This document shows, in pieces, positions 1 to 7,438 of a stretch of 12,848 nt of DNA. The translations under genes and the position numbers were made by a program. How positions within the stretch are numbered: position 1 is the first letter of the stretch; every line of letters starts with the position of its first letter. Source of the DNA: an uncultured Clostridia bacterium (GTDB lineage: Bacteria > Bacillota > Clostridia > TANB77 > CAG-508); the NCBI GenBank assembly GCA_947631725.1, contig CANRML010000027.1, forward strand, positions 1 through 12,848, in the 5' to 3' direction. A model generated the notes under the pieces. The model did no database searches. It was not told the origin of the DNA and worked only from the letters and a program-made list of their open reading frames with translations.

Positions 1-942
1 ATTTTTTTCATATTCTTCTTTCCAATTTGTAAATTTATCTTTTGCAAGTTTACCAATATCAATTAACTTAAAATTTTCAAAAGAATATTCAAGAAGTTTT
101 ATACTATCTGTAGTTCTAAATTTTTTAGTATCAGCACCTAAAACAACACATATTAAATCAAGATTTCCTCTTTTACAAGCTGAAACTAGACACCTATTAG
201 CACCATTTGTGAAACCAGTTTTTATACCATAAACACCATTTAAATTTCCAAGCAATTCATTTGTATTATCAATTGTTTTTGAATAACCATTTATTGAAAT
301 AGTGCAAGATTTTGTTCCAACAATACTTGCAAAGGTTTTATTTCTCATAGCGTAATTAGAAAGTAATGCAAGTTCATATGCAGTAGTATAATGACTGTCA
401 TTGTCTAAACCATGTGGAGTTACAAAATGAGTATTTTTTAATCCTAACTCATTTGCTTTATTATTCATTAAATTTGCAAAACCTTCAACACTACCACCAA
501 CATATTCAGCAAGTGCAACAGCTGCATCATTTCCAGACTTAAGCATAAGACCATATAGTAAGTCTCTAACAGAAACTTTATCACCTGTTTTTAAACCTAA
601 TCTAGAACCACCAGTATTAGCAGATTTTTTGGAAATAGTAGTAATTTCAGATAAATCTCTATGTTCTATAACTACAATTGCAGTCATAATTTTAGTAGTA
701 GATGCCATTTTTCTTTTCTGACTAGAATTCTTTTCTAATAAAATAGAATTGGTATTTCTATCTATTACTATATAAGCACGTGAATTTATTGATAGATTAG
801 AAGTTAATGTGCTGGAAACTTGTAAACTATCAAAAGAAAATTCTTCTGAAACATCAATATCATCTGCATAAACATATGGAATAAAAATATGCGAAATGAT
901 AAGACATATAAAAATTATTTTAAAAAAAATTTTTTTCTTCAT
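1..942 (-). CDS. D-alanyl-D-alanine carboxypeptidase (DacF/PBP5-like), 3' end outside window
   Basis: A secreted penicillin-binding protein of the S11 peptidase family that removes the terminal D-Ala from peptidoglycan pentapeptides on the outer face of the membrane. Read on the minus strand, the ATG at 942-940 opens a frame that stays open to the window edge (314 codons). An AGAGG ribosome binding site lies opposite 951-955. Residues 1-26 are a signal peptide (Lys-rich start, hydrophobic core, likely cleavage after VYA). All three active-site motifs of the family are present: STTK with nucleophile Ser81 and Lys84, SGN at 136-138, and KTG at 241-243 inside GIKTGFTNGANRC. Order and spacing fit class A low-molecular-mass PBPs. 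The missing part would be the end of the catalytic domain and the C-terminal beta domain with its membrane anchor. It is transcribed away from the large adhesin gene. Assignment to dacF rather than dacA or dacB cannot be settled from this fragment. Confidence 0.95.
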   Translation of the reverse strand, partial: MKKKIFFKIIFICLIISHIFIPYVYADDIDVSEEFSFDSLQVSSTLTSNLSINSRAYIVIDRNTNSILLEKNSSQKRKMASTTKIMTAIVVIEHRDLSEITTISKKSANTGGSRLGLKTGDKVSVRDLLYGLMLKSGNDAAVALAEYVGGSVEGFANLMNNKANELGLKNTHFVTPHGLDNDSHYTTAYELALLSNYAMRNKTFASIVGTKSCTISINGYSKTIDNTNELLGNLNGVYGIKTGFTNGANRCLVSACKRGNLDLICVVLGADTKKFRTTDSIKLLEYSFENFKLIDIGKLAKDKFTNWKEEYEKN

Positions 943-1048
943 AAAAAGTACCTCTATTCATCATATTAAGTTTTTTAAAAAATATGATAAATAAACACTA
1001 AAAGTGCTTGAAAAATCAAAGAATTTTCGACAAAATTCACATAAAACC

Positions 1049-1077
1049 TTGATTTTGTTACAAAAATGTTATATAAT
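1049..1077 (+). promoter_or_regulatory. Candidate sigma-A promoter, distal, for the adhesin gene
   Basis: TTGATT at 1049-1054 and a perfect TATAAT at 1072-1077 are separated by 17 bp. Transcription would start near 1084 and give a leader of roughly 158 nt before the adhesin ATG. This leader contains the inverted repeat at 1113-1182. Inferred from consensus only. Confidence 0.6.
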
Positions 1078-1112
1078 TGTAAAGAGAACTTAATATAAAT
1101 AAAAAAACAGCA

Positions 1113-1182
1113 AATACCTATTGCCCTAAGCATAAAATTGCAATATGTTGAAATAGAGGGAAAAATGGAAAAAATAGGTATT
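1113..1182 (+). promoter_or_regulatory. Long-range inverted repeat in the adhesin leader
   Basis: AATACCTATT (1113-1122) and its exact reverse complement AATAGGTATT (1173-1182) bracket 50 nt. Inside, CCCT (1124-1127) can pair with AGGG (1157-1160). A competing stem of TATTGC (1119-1124) with GCAATA (1140-1145) uses part of the same left arm, so the two folds exclude each other. The right arm overlaps the -35 box of the proximal promoter (1181-1186). It could be an RNA switch, a split operator, or chance. It does not match the c-di-GMP riboswitch consensus as I remember it. Confidence 0.4.
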
Positions 1183-1209
1183 GACTTCAATTTGAAAAAG
1201 TTATTTAAT
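1181..1209 (+). promoter_or_regulatory. Candidate sigma-A promoter, proximal, for the adhesin gene
   Basis: TTGACT at 1181-1186 and TTTAAT at 1204-1209 lie 17 bp apart, about 30 bp upstream of the adhesin start codon. A TATAAT at 1209-1214 is also present but badly spaced from this -35. A GAGGAGA ribosome binding site at 1228-1234 precedes the ATG at 1242. Confidence 0.45.
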
Positions 1210-1241
1210 ATAATTAATGTTATAAGTGAGGAGAGATAGCG

Positions 1242-4200
1242 ATGAAAAACAAAAAAATGTGTGCTAGCATTTTATTGATATTAATGCTAGTAATTACAAT
1301 ACTTATCATACCAAACAGTTCAAAAGCAACAGAACAAACAGTAGATTTATATTTTAGTAGGAAGGAAGTAAGGGAAAAATCTACACCAAAAGCAAATATG
1401 GGATTTGCAATACACCAACCTCAAAATGATGTTTCTAAAACAGGTACAAATATTTGGAAATTTGTAAAACATAATAGTAAAGATAGTGTAGAATTTGATG
1501 ATACAATTAATTTCTATTGTGTTAAAGATGGCGTTGGCTTTTCTCTTGAGAACAAAACAGTTCAATATGATAAATCTTTTGACTTTGTAGCAGACAAGGA
1601 AGTAATGAAAGCTAAAACTGGGGATACAACATTACAAAGCATTGTAAATAATGATGATGCATATTATGGAATTATTGCTTTAGCAGATTTAGTATATGTA
1701 AAGGGAGCTGCTAATCCAAATGGAACTCCATCATCTAATGTATCTACAAATGCTGATAAAGAAAAGCTTTTAACAGATGCAGGTATAGATCTTGCAGATA
1801 ACAAATTATCAGATGATATGATAGATGCAATTCAACAAGCAGCATTTTGGTATTTTAGTAATTATGAAGATGAAAATGGAGCATTTACAAATTGTTATGA
1901 TAATTATAGAGATGAAATAGGAGATGAGTGGCTTACTTATAAAATTTCTGGAGAACAAGAAAATTACACATCAATAACAGAAGGTGCTTTATATTCAGAG
2001 CCTGACTCACCAGAAGCAGAAGAAAGAGGAGAGCAAGTATCTGCTCTATATAGATATTTAGTTGGAACAGCAAAAGAAAATGCTACAAAATATAAAAATG
2101 GTGCGAGAAAATCAAAAAATATTATCACACTATTTACTAACTGGACAGGAGAAGCACTTTCACACACACAACCATTAATTTCTATACAAAAAATACATGA
2201 ATTTGACTTAGCATTAAGAAAATATATAACAAAAGTAGATGGCGTAGATGTTTCTACATTGACTGGATCAAGAGCACCATCAATAACTGCAACAGAAATT
2301 AACAATTCAGGAACAGCAATATATAATCACAGAAAAGATCCTGTAAAAGTAAAAAAAGGAAGCAAAGTTACATATAATATCACAATATATAACGAAGGTG
2401 ATGTAGCAGGAATAGCAACAGAGATTACAGATCAATTACCAAAAGAATTAAAATATAAAGAAGGTAGCATTGATAGTAATTCAAAATATACTGCAAGTTA
2501 TGATTCAGCAAGTAATAAAATCAAATTTACAAGAAAAAATGTATCAGACCCATTACAACCTTATACAGGTGGATCAAACTTAGCTTCAGAAACAATCACA
2601 TTTGTTTGTGAAGTTAATGAAGAATCATCAAATTCTAATGAAACAAAAATTTTAACAAATATTGCTTGGATTTCAAAAGCAAAAAATACAGAAAAAGATT
2701 TAGACATAGCACAACCAGGTGATGAAAGAGATTCATTACCAACAGCTGACCACTCACCAAATAAACAGCAAAATGATTTACCAACATATCATGGAAATGA
2801 TGCTAACCCAGGTGCTAACAATAGTGAAGCAGAATTAGGAAATTCAGGAACATTTTTCAAAGGTCAAGAAGATGATGACGATTTTGAAAAATTAAAATTA
2901 TTACCAAACAATTTTGACTTAGCATTAACAAAAGCAATTTATGAAGTAAATGGAAAAAGAGTAGATGAAAGAATTACAAATGAAAATGTTGATAAATTAA
3001 AAGCTGGAACATTAACAGATATGGAAAATGATAAAAATGATACTCCAGTTAAAGTTAAAAAAGGAGATATTATAAAATATCGTATTCGTGTATATAACGA
3101 AGGAGATGTCGCAGGATATGCTTCTGAAGTTACAGATGATATACCAGACGGATTAGAATTTATATATTCATTAAAATCTGAAGATGAAATTAACCAAGAC
3201 ACAACATTATCAGATTTAGAAAAAGAAGCAATGCTATATAACCAATTAGTTTGGGCACCAGATGAATTAGAAGACGAAACTCCAGTAGCAGTATCAGATT
3301 ATTTAGCAAAAGGAAACGGAGCAGACTTAGTACAACCAGGTTCAAACTTATTAAAAGCATTTGATAAAAATAAAGACTTTGTAGATACAGAAGAAGATAA
3401 AAATCCAGATTATAGAGATTTATATATCTATATGAAAGTAATTTCAGAAAATAAAAAAGGAACAACAATCAGAAACGAAGCAGCAATAACAGGTAACACT
3501 GATGCAAATGGACAAGACATCATAGATAGAGATTCTCAACCAGAAAATTGGCCAGGAAGAGAGCCATCACATAATTATCAAGATGAAGAAGATTATGATA
3601 TATTAGAATTACAAGAATTTGACTTAGCATTAACAAAGGCAATTTATGAAGTAAATGGAGAAAGAGTAGATGAAAGAATTACAAATGAAAATGTTGATAA
3701 GCTAAAAGCTGGAACATTAACAGATATGGAAAATGATAAAAATGACACACCAGTTAAAGTTAAAAAAGGAGATATTGTAAAATATCGTATTCGTGTATAT
3801 AACGAAGGAGATGTCGCAGGTTATGCTTCTGAAGTTACAGATGATATACCAGACGGATTAGAATTCATATATTCATCAAAGACTGAAGATGAAATTAACC
3901 AAGACACAACATTATCAGACTTAGAAAAAGAAGCAATTTTATGGAACAAAACATATTGGACACCAGATGAATTAGATGATGGAACTCCAACAGCAGTATC
4001 AGATTATTTAGCAAAAGGAAAAGGAGCAGACTTAGTACAACCAGGTTCAAACTTATTAAAAGCATTTGATGGAAATAAAAACTTTGTAGATACAGAAAAT
4101 GATAAGAACCCAGATTATAGAGATTTATACATCTATATGAAAGTAATTTCAGAAGATAAGAGAGGAACAACAATTAGAAACGAAGCAGCAATAACAGATG

Positions 4201-6323
4201 ACACAGACGAAAACGGAAATGAAGCTTATGATAGAGATTCAGAGCCAGAGAATTGGCCAGGAAGAGAACCATCACATAATTATCAAGATGAAGAAGATTA
4301 TGATATATTAGAATTACAAGAATTTGACTTAGCATTAAGAAAATTCATTACAGCAGTAAGCTCAGATGAGACAATTGAAGAAAATGAAAAATTAATGGAT
4401 GAAGAAGATTCAACTAAATATGCAAGAGAACCAAAAGTAGATACATCATTATTAAATACAGAGGGAGACGATGGAAAAACTGTTACAACAGCAACATATG
4501 AACACTCAAAAGAACCTCTTGTAGTAAACAAAAATGACTATATTGTATATATGCTAAGAGTATATAACGAAGGTGACTTTGCAGGATATGCAACAAAAAT
4601 TACAGACTATCTACCAGACGGATTAGACTATGTAGATGGTGAATTTAACAAACAATATGGATGGAGTTATGATGCAGAAAAAAGAACAGTATCAACAGAA
4701 TATTTAAAAAATGAGCTTATAAATGCTCCAACAGAAGTTAGTGGAAAACTAGAATTAGACTATGCAGAAGTTCCAATTATGTGTAGATTAAATGCTACTG
4801 TAAAAAATAATGTAAATCAAACAAATATTGCAGAAATAGCAGAAGACAAAGATTATGATAAAAAAGATGTAGATGACAGAGATTCTGAACCAGACAATTT
4901 AGTAGAACCAGATGAAACAGATAAACCAAAATACAAAAATGAAGAATCTGATGAACCATATGTACCAGGACAACAAGATGATGATGACTTCGAAAAAGTA
5001 TTAGTTAAACCATTTGACCTAGCATTAAGAAAATTCATTACAAAAGTTGAAAATAATGTTGTAGATTCACGTATACCACAATTATCATGGAACGAAGAAG
5101 AAAATAGAATACAATATACACATCCAAAAGAAGAAGCTCCAGTAGAAGTTGTAACCGGAAATGTAGTTGAATATACAATTAGAGTATTTAATGAAGGTTC
5201 TAGAGATGGTTATGCATCACAAATCTTAGATGATATTCCAGAAGGACTAGAATTCTTACCTGAAAATGAAACAAATAAAACAAGTAGATGGGTAATGTAT
5301 CGTAAATTAAGAGATGGAGAAGTAGCAGAAGGAGATACAATAACTCAAGATAATGTAACATATGTTAAAGCAGAAAATGCAAATGAAGCAGAAGTTATAG
5401 TAACAGATTACTTATCAATGGAACAAGGAGAAGCTCGTATGGGAGCTGATGACAAAGAAAATCCAGCATTATTAACAGCGTATGATGAAGCAACAGGAAT
5501 AACAGATACAAATCCTGACTACGCAGATGTTAAAGTTGCATTTAAAGTAACTGAACCAGGAACATCAAATAGAATTGTAGTTAACAGTGCACAAATTTCA
5601 GAAGATACAGACGAAAATGGAAAAGACATAGATGATGATGACTCAGAGCCTGGAATCTGGAATGATGGAGAAGATGATCAAGACAAAGAATATGTAAAAG
5701 TAGATTACTTTGATTTAGCACTTAGAAAATGGGTAACACAAGCTATAGTAGTTGAAAATGGAAAACAAACAGTTACACAAACAGGACATTATGCAGAACA
5801 AGATCCAGAACCAATTGTAAAAGTAGATTTAAACCGTAAAAAACTAAACCAAGTAACTGTAAAATTCAGATATTCAATTAGAATTACAAATCAAGGAAAT
5901 ATTGCAGGATATGCAAAAGAAATTACAGATTATGTACCAGAAGGACTAAAATTTGTAGCAGAAGATAATCCAGGATGGACAGACGAAGGAAATAATGTAA
6001 TATCAACAAAATTACTAGCTGATAAATTATTACAACCAGGAGAAAGTGCAGATATTGAAGTATTATTGACTTGGATAAACAAAGAAGACAATATGGGATT
6101 AAAAACAAATACAGCAGAGATTTCTGAAGACTATAATGATCAAGGAGTTCCAGATATAGACTCAACTCCAGACAATAAAAAGCCAGAAGAAGACGATATA
6201 GATGATGCACCAGTTATGTTATCAATCAAAACAGGTAGAGTACAAGTATATATTGTTTTAGGATTAAGCATATTAATTACAGTTGCTGGTGGAATAGTTT
6301 TAATCAAGAAATATGTAATCTAG
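1242..6323 (+). CDS. Giant thioester-domain surface adhesin with six DUF11-like repeats
   Basis: A 1693-residue cell-surface protein. Residues 1-29 are a signal peptide (cleavage likely after SSKA). The N-terminal head (about 70-310) has the two hallmarks of a TQXA/thioester domain: Cys93 in FYCVK and Gln199 in QQAAFW, which fits TQxAxW. Such domains carry an internal Cys-Gln thioester that binds host amines covalently. Six repeats follow, each opening with FDLAL, at residues 321, 558, 793, 1028, 1258 and 1490. Each has a DUF11-type core (Y-N-E-G, G-Y-A, TD..P.GL) and an NxAxI strand near its end. Conserved Lys (327, 564, 799, 1034, 1264, 1496), Asp (397, 632, 867, 1122, 1330, 1563) and Asn (473, 745, 980, 1195, 1448, 1623) suggest intramolecular isopeptide bonds; this is inference. 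Acidic linkers rich in DxDS join the repeats. The C-terminus has SIKTG at 1661-1665, a hydrophobic helix (1669-1688) and KK, which resembles a sortase signal but lacks LPxTG. The gene stands alone between its promoters and a terminator. No sortase is in the window. Confidence 0.85.
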   Translation: MKNKKMCASILLILMLVITILIIPNSSKATEQTVDLYFSRKEVREKSTPKANMGFAIHQPQNDVSKTGTNIWKFVKHNSKDSVEFDDTINFYCVKDGVGFSLENKTVQYDKSFDFVADKEVMKAKTGDTTLQSIVNNDDAYYGIIALADLVYVKGAANPNGTPSSNVSTNADKEKLLTDAGIDLADNKLSDDMIDAIQQAAFWYFSNYEDENGAFTNCYDNYRDEIGDEWLTYKISGEQENYTSITEGALYSEPDSPEAEERGEQVSALYRYLVGTAKENATKYKNGARKSKNIITLFTNWTGEALSHTQPLISIQKIHEFDLALRKYITKVDGVDVSTLTGSRAPSITATEINNSGTAIYNHRKDPVKVKKGSKVTYNITIYNEGDVAGIATEITDQLPKELKYKEGSIDSNSKYTASYDSASNKIKFTRKNVSDPLQPYTGGSNLASETITFVCEVNEESSNSNETKILTNIAWISKAKNTEKDLDIAQPGDERDSLPTADHSPNKQQNDLPTYHGNDANPGANNSEAELGNSGTFFKGQEDDDDFEKLKLLPNNFDLALTKAIYEVNGKRVDERITNENVDKLKAGTLTDMENDKNDTPVKVKKGDIIKYRIRVYNEGDVAGYASEVTDDIPDGLEFIYSLKSEDEINQDTTLSDLEKEAMLYNQLVWAPDELEDETPVAVSDYLAKGNGADLVQPGSNLLKAFDKNKDFVDTEEDKNPDYRDLYIYMKVISENKKGTTIRNEAAITGNTDANGQDIIDRDSQPENWPGREPSHNYQDEEDYDILELQEFDLALTKAIYEVNGERVDERITNENVDKLKAGTLTDMENDKNDTPVKVKKGDIVKYRIRVYNEGDVAGYASEVTDDIPDGLEFIYSSKTEDEINQDTTLSDLEKEAILWNKTYWTPDELDDGTPTAVSDYLAKGKGADLVQPGSNLLKAFDGNKNFVDTENDKNPDYRDLYIYMKVISEDKRGTTIRNEAAITDDTDENGNEAYDRDSEPENWPGREPSHNYQDEEDYDILELQEFDLALRKFITAVSSDETIEENEKLMDEEDSTKYAREPKVDTSLLNTEGDDGKTVTTATYEHSKEPLVVNKNDYIVYMLRVYNEGDFAGYATKITDYLPDGLDYVDGEFNKQYGWSYDAEKRTVSTEYLKNELINAPTEVSGKLELDYAEVPIMCRLNATVKNNVNQTNIAEIAEDKDYDKKDVDDRDSEPDNLVEPDETDKPKYKNEESDEPYVPGQQDDDDFEKVLVKPFDLALRKFITKVENNVVDSRIPQLSWNEEENRIQYTHPKEEAPVEVVTGNVVEYTIRVFNEGSRDGYASQILDDIPEGLEFLPENETNKTSRWVMYRKLRDGEVAEGDTITQDNVTYVKAENANEAEVIVTDYLSMEQGEARMGADDKENPALLTAYDEATGITDTNPDYADVKVAFKVTEPGTSNRIVVNSAQISEDTDENGKDIDDDDSEPGIWNDGEDDQDKEYVKVDYFDLALRKWVTQAIVVENGKQTVTQTGHYAEQDPEPIVKVDLNRKKLNQVTVKFRYSIRITNQGNIAGYAKEITDYVPEGLKFVAEDNPGWTDEGNNVISTKLLADKLLQPGESADIEVLLTWINKEDNMGLKTNTAEISEDYNDQGVPDIDSTPDNKKPEEDDIDDAPVMLSIKTGRVQVYIVLGLSILITVAGGIVLIKKYVI
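2913..3617 (+). repeat. Tandem repeat copy A (705 bp) inside the adhesin gene
   Basis: This unit encodes adhesin residues 558-792, from FDLAL to the acidic linker ending in ELQE. It is directly followed by a second copy of exactly the same length. Hand alignment of the two translations gives about 27 differences in 235 residues (close to 88% identity), with long stretches of identical DNA in the first 220 bp. The other four repeats of the protein share only motif-level similarity, so this pair is a recent duplication. Confidence 0.9.
3618..4322 (+). repeat. Tandem repeat copy B (705 bp) inside the adhesin gene
   Basis: This copy encodes adhesin residues 793-1027 and ends in the same acidic linker (from PENWPGREPSH to ELQE) as copy A. 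Differences from copy A cluster in the middle of the domain (around ILWNKTYWTPDELDDG) and in the Asp-rich stretch before the linker. The phase of the duplication follows the domain boundary exactly, so gain or loss of one unit keeps the reading frame. Confidence 0.9.
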
Positions 6324-6330
6324 AATAGAT

Positions 6331-6362
6331 AAAAAGTTCCTATTAATAATAGGAGCTTTTTT
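6331..6362 (+). terminator. Rho-independent terminator of the adhesin gene
   Basis: A hairpin starts 8 bp after the stop codon. AAAAAG (6331-6336) pairs with CTTTTT (6356-6361), followed by a T-G wobble and TCCTATT (6338-6344) with AATAGGA (6348-6354). The loop is 3 nt, and the T run is continued by TTCTTATTTTT downstream. Confidence 0.9.
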
Positions 6363-6383
6363 CTTATTTTTATAAAAAAACAG

Positions 6384-6412
6384 TTTACAATTAAAAATTG
6401 CTATGATATAAT
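6384..6412 (+). promoter_or_regulatory. Strong sigma-A promoter with extended -10 for the Ig-CmpB-GGDEF operon
   Basis: TTTACA (6384-6389) and TATAAT (6407-6412) are 17 bp apart. TG at 6404-6405 one base before the -10 makes it an extended -10 element. It follows the adhesin terminator and lies 67 bp before the chosen start of the next gene. Confidence 0.85.
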
Positions 6413-6478
6413 TTTTTCGTAAGAAGGGAACACTAGAGTAAAACGTAAAACAATATTCTTGAAAGGATGAGATTAATA

Positions 6479-7438
6479 ATGAATCAAATACTAGCGACAA
6501 ATTCACAAAAAATGAATAATAAACCAAAAAAAGAAAAACAACCTAAAATGTCAAGGACATCAGGTACAACAGATGTAGCTAAAGTAGCAAAAATATTTGC
6601 CATAATTTTATTATTATTTGGAATTTGCGTAATAGGAACAGGTTCTTATGCTATATATCAATCAGGACAACTAGGAAATGAAGTAACAATGGTAAATCCT
6701 GTAATATCTTTAGAAGAAGTGCCAGAAGATGAAACAACACTTTTATTAACAGTAACAAGTAATATAGGAATAGACCATGTTGTTTATCAATGGAATGATG
6801 AAAAACAGACAACATTATCAGGAAATAGTAGTGCATATGTAGAACAAAAAATACAAATACCAGCAGGAAGCAATATTTTAAAAATAACAGCAACAGATAT
6901 ACAAAATAATGAAAGTACCTATAGTAAGAAATGTGAATTAGAAAGCAATATAATACTAGAAGCAACAAACACGGGAAAAATAAAGATTAGTTATGAGGGA
7001 GACAAAGAAATTGCATATATGACATATCGATGGGATGATGGAGAAGAAGAGACTATTGACATAGATGCAAATACTATTAATGAAGAAATAGAAACTTTAA
7101 GTGGAAGACATACATTAACAGTTGTTGTGGTTGATGCAGAAAATCATACAGAAACAAAAGTACAAGAAACAAATGGAGTATCTATTCCAAAAATTGATAT
7201 TCAATCAAACAGACCAGAAAATACAGCATATATTATTACAGTTACAGATGATATAGAATTAAAAGAAGTTGTTGTTACACTAAATGATGATGATACTAAG
7301 AGATATGGACAAAAACTATCAGGAAAAGAATATACATTTCAAATTCCACTACAAAATGGTAGTGATAACAAATTAAAGGTTGAAGTTACAAATTCAGACA
7401 ATCAAAAAGCTGAAAGGAAGGTTAAGTTTACAAAGTGA
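6479..7438 (+). CDS. Membrane-anchored protein with three Ig-like beta-sandwich domains, function unknown
   Basis: I do not recognise a named family. The ATG at 6479 is chosen over the in-frame ATG at 6467 because the latter overlaps the ribosome binding site AAAGGATGA (6462-6470). The 319-residue product has a basic, polar N-terminal tail (1-36), one membrane helix (about 38-58) and an outside portion with three similar modules at about 73-150, 157-226 and 237-310. They share the pattern of a paired strand with Y.W.D or V.LND, a G-N/H-x-L turn, and a closing strand ending in D.xN, as in fibronectin-III or Ig-like domains. With the N-terminus inside, the modules would face the wall. It has no sorting signal and no catalytic motif. 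Its stop overlaps the start of the CmpB-like gene, so the two are probably translationally coupled. A role as an envelope sensor or scaffold is only a guess. Confidence 0.8.
   Translation: MNQILATNSQKMNNKPKKEKQPKMSRTSGTTDVAKVAKIFAIILLLFGICVIGTGSYAIYQSGQLGNEVTMVNPVISLEEVPEDETTLLLTVTSNIGIDHVVYQWNDEKQTTLSGNSSAYVEQKIQIPAGSNILKITATDIQNNESTYSKKCELESNIILEATNTGKIKISYEGDKEIAYMTYRWDDGEEETIDIDANTINEEIETLSGRHTLTVVVVDAENHTETKVQETNGVSIPKIDIQSNRPENTAYIITVTDDIELKEVVVTLNDDDTKRYGQKLSGKEYTFQIPLQNGSDNKLKVEVTNSDNQKAERKVKFTK

Larger units (their letters stand above)
943..1241. other. Divergent intergenic region
   Basis: This region separates the carboxypeptidase and adhesin genes. It holds both candidate adhesin promoters, the leader inverted repeat, and TCATATT/AATATGA (961-967, 981-987) around a TTTTTTAAAAAA palindrome just upstream of the carboxypeptidase ribosome binding site. 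I found no convincing minus-strand -35/-10 pair for the carboxypeptidase. A 71-codon minus-strand frame at 975-1190 has no ribosome binding site worth the name and is not called as a gene. Confidence 0.6.

Noticed and set aside
975..1190. 71-residue minus-strand frame between the two divergent genes
   Set aside because: No usable ribosome binding site, composition follows AT-rich intergenic DNA, and it overlaps two plus-strand promoters and the inverted repeat.
1084..1241. c-di-GMP riboswitch in the adhesin leader
   Set aside because: The leader lacks the conserved aptamer blocks of class I and class II as I know them; only generic stems are visible.
2913..4322. CRISPR-like or transposon-derived repeat
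   Set aside because: The repeat is coding, in frame and domain-sized, with no short regular repeats, terminal inverted repeats or transposase.
1347..6210. Several minus-strand open frames of 60-113 codons inside the adhesin gene
   Set aside because: They are antisense shadows of a repetitive coding region; frames at 3190-3468 and 3895-4173 are similar only because the underlying DNA is duplicated.
6467..6481. Upstream ATG as start of the Ig-like gene
   Set aside because: It overlaps the ribosome binding site, which is well spaced for the ATG at 6479.
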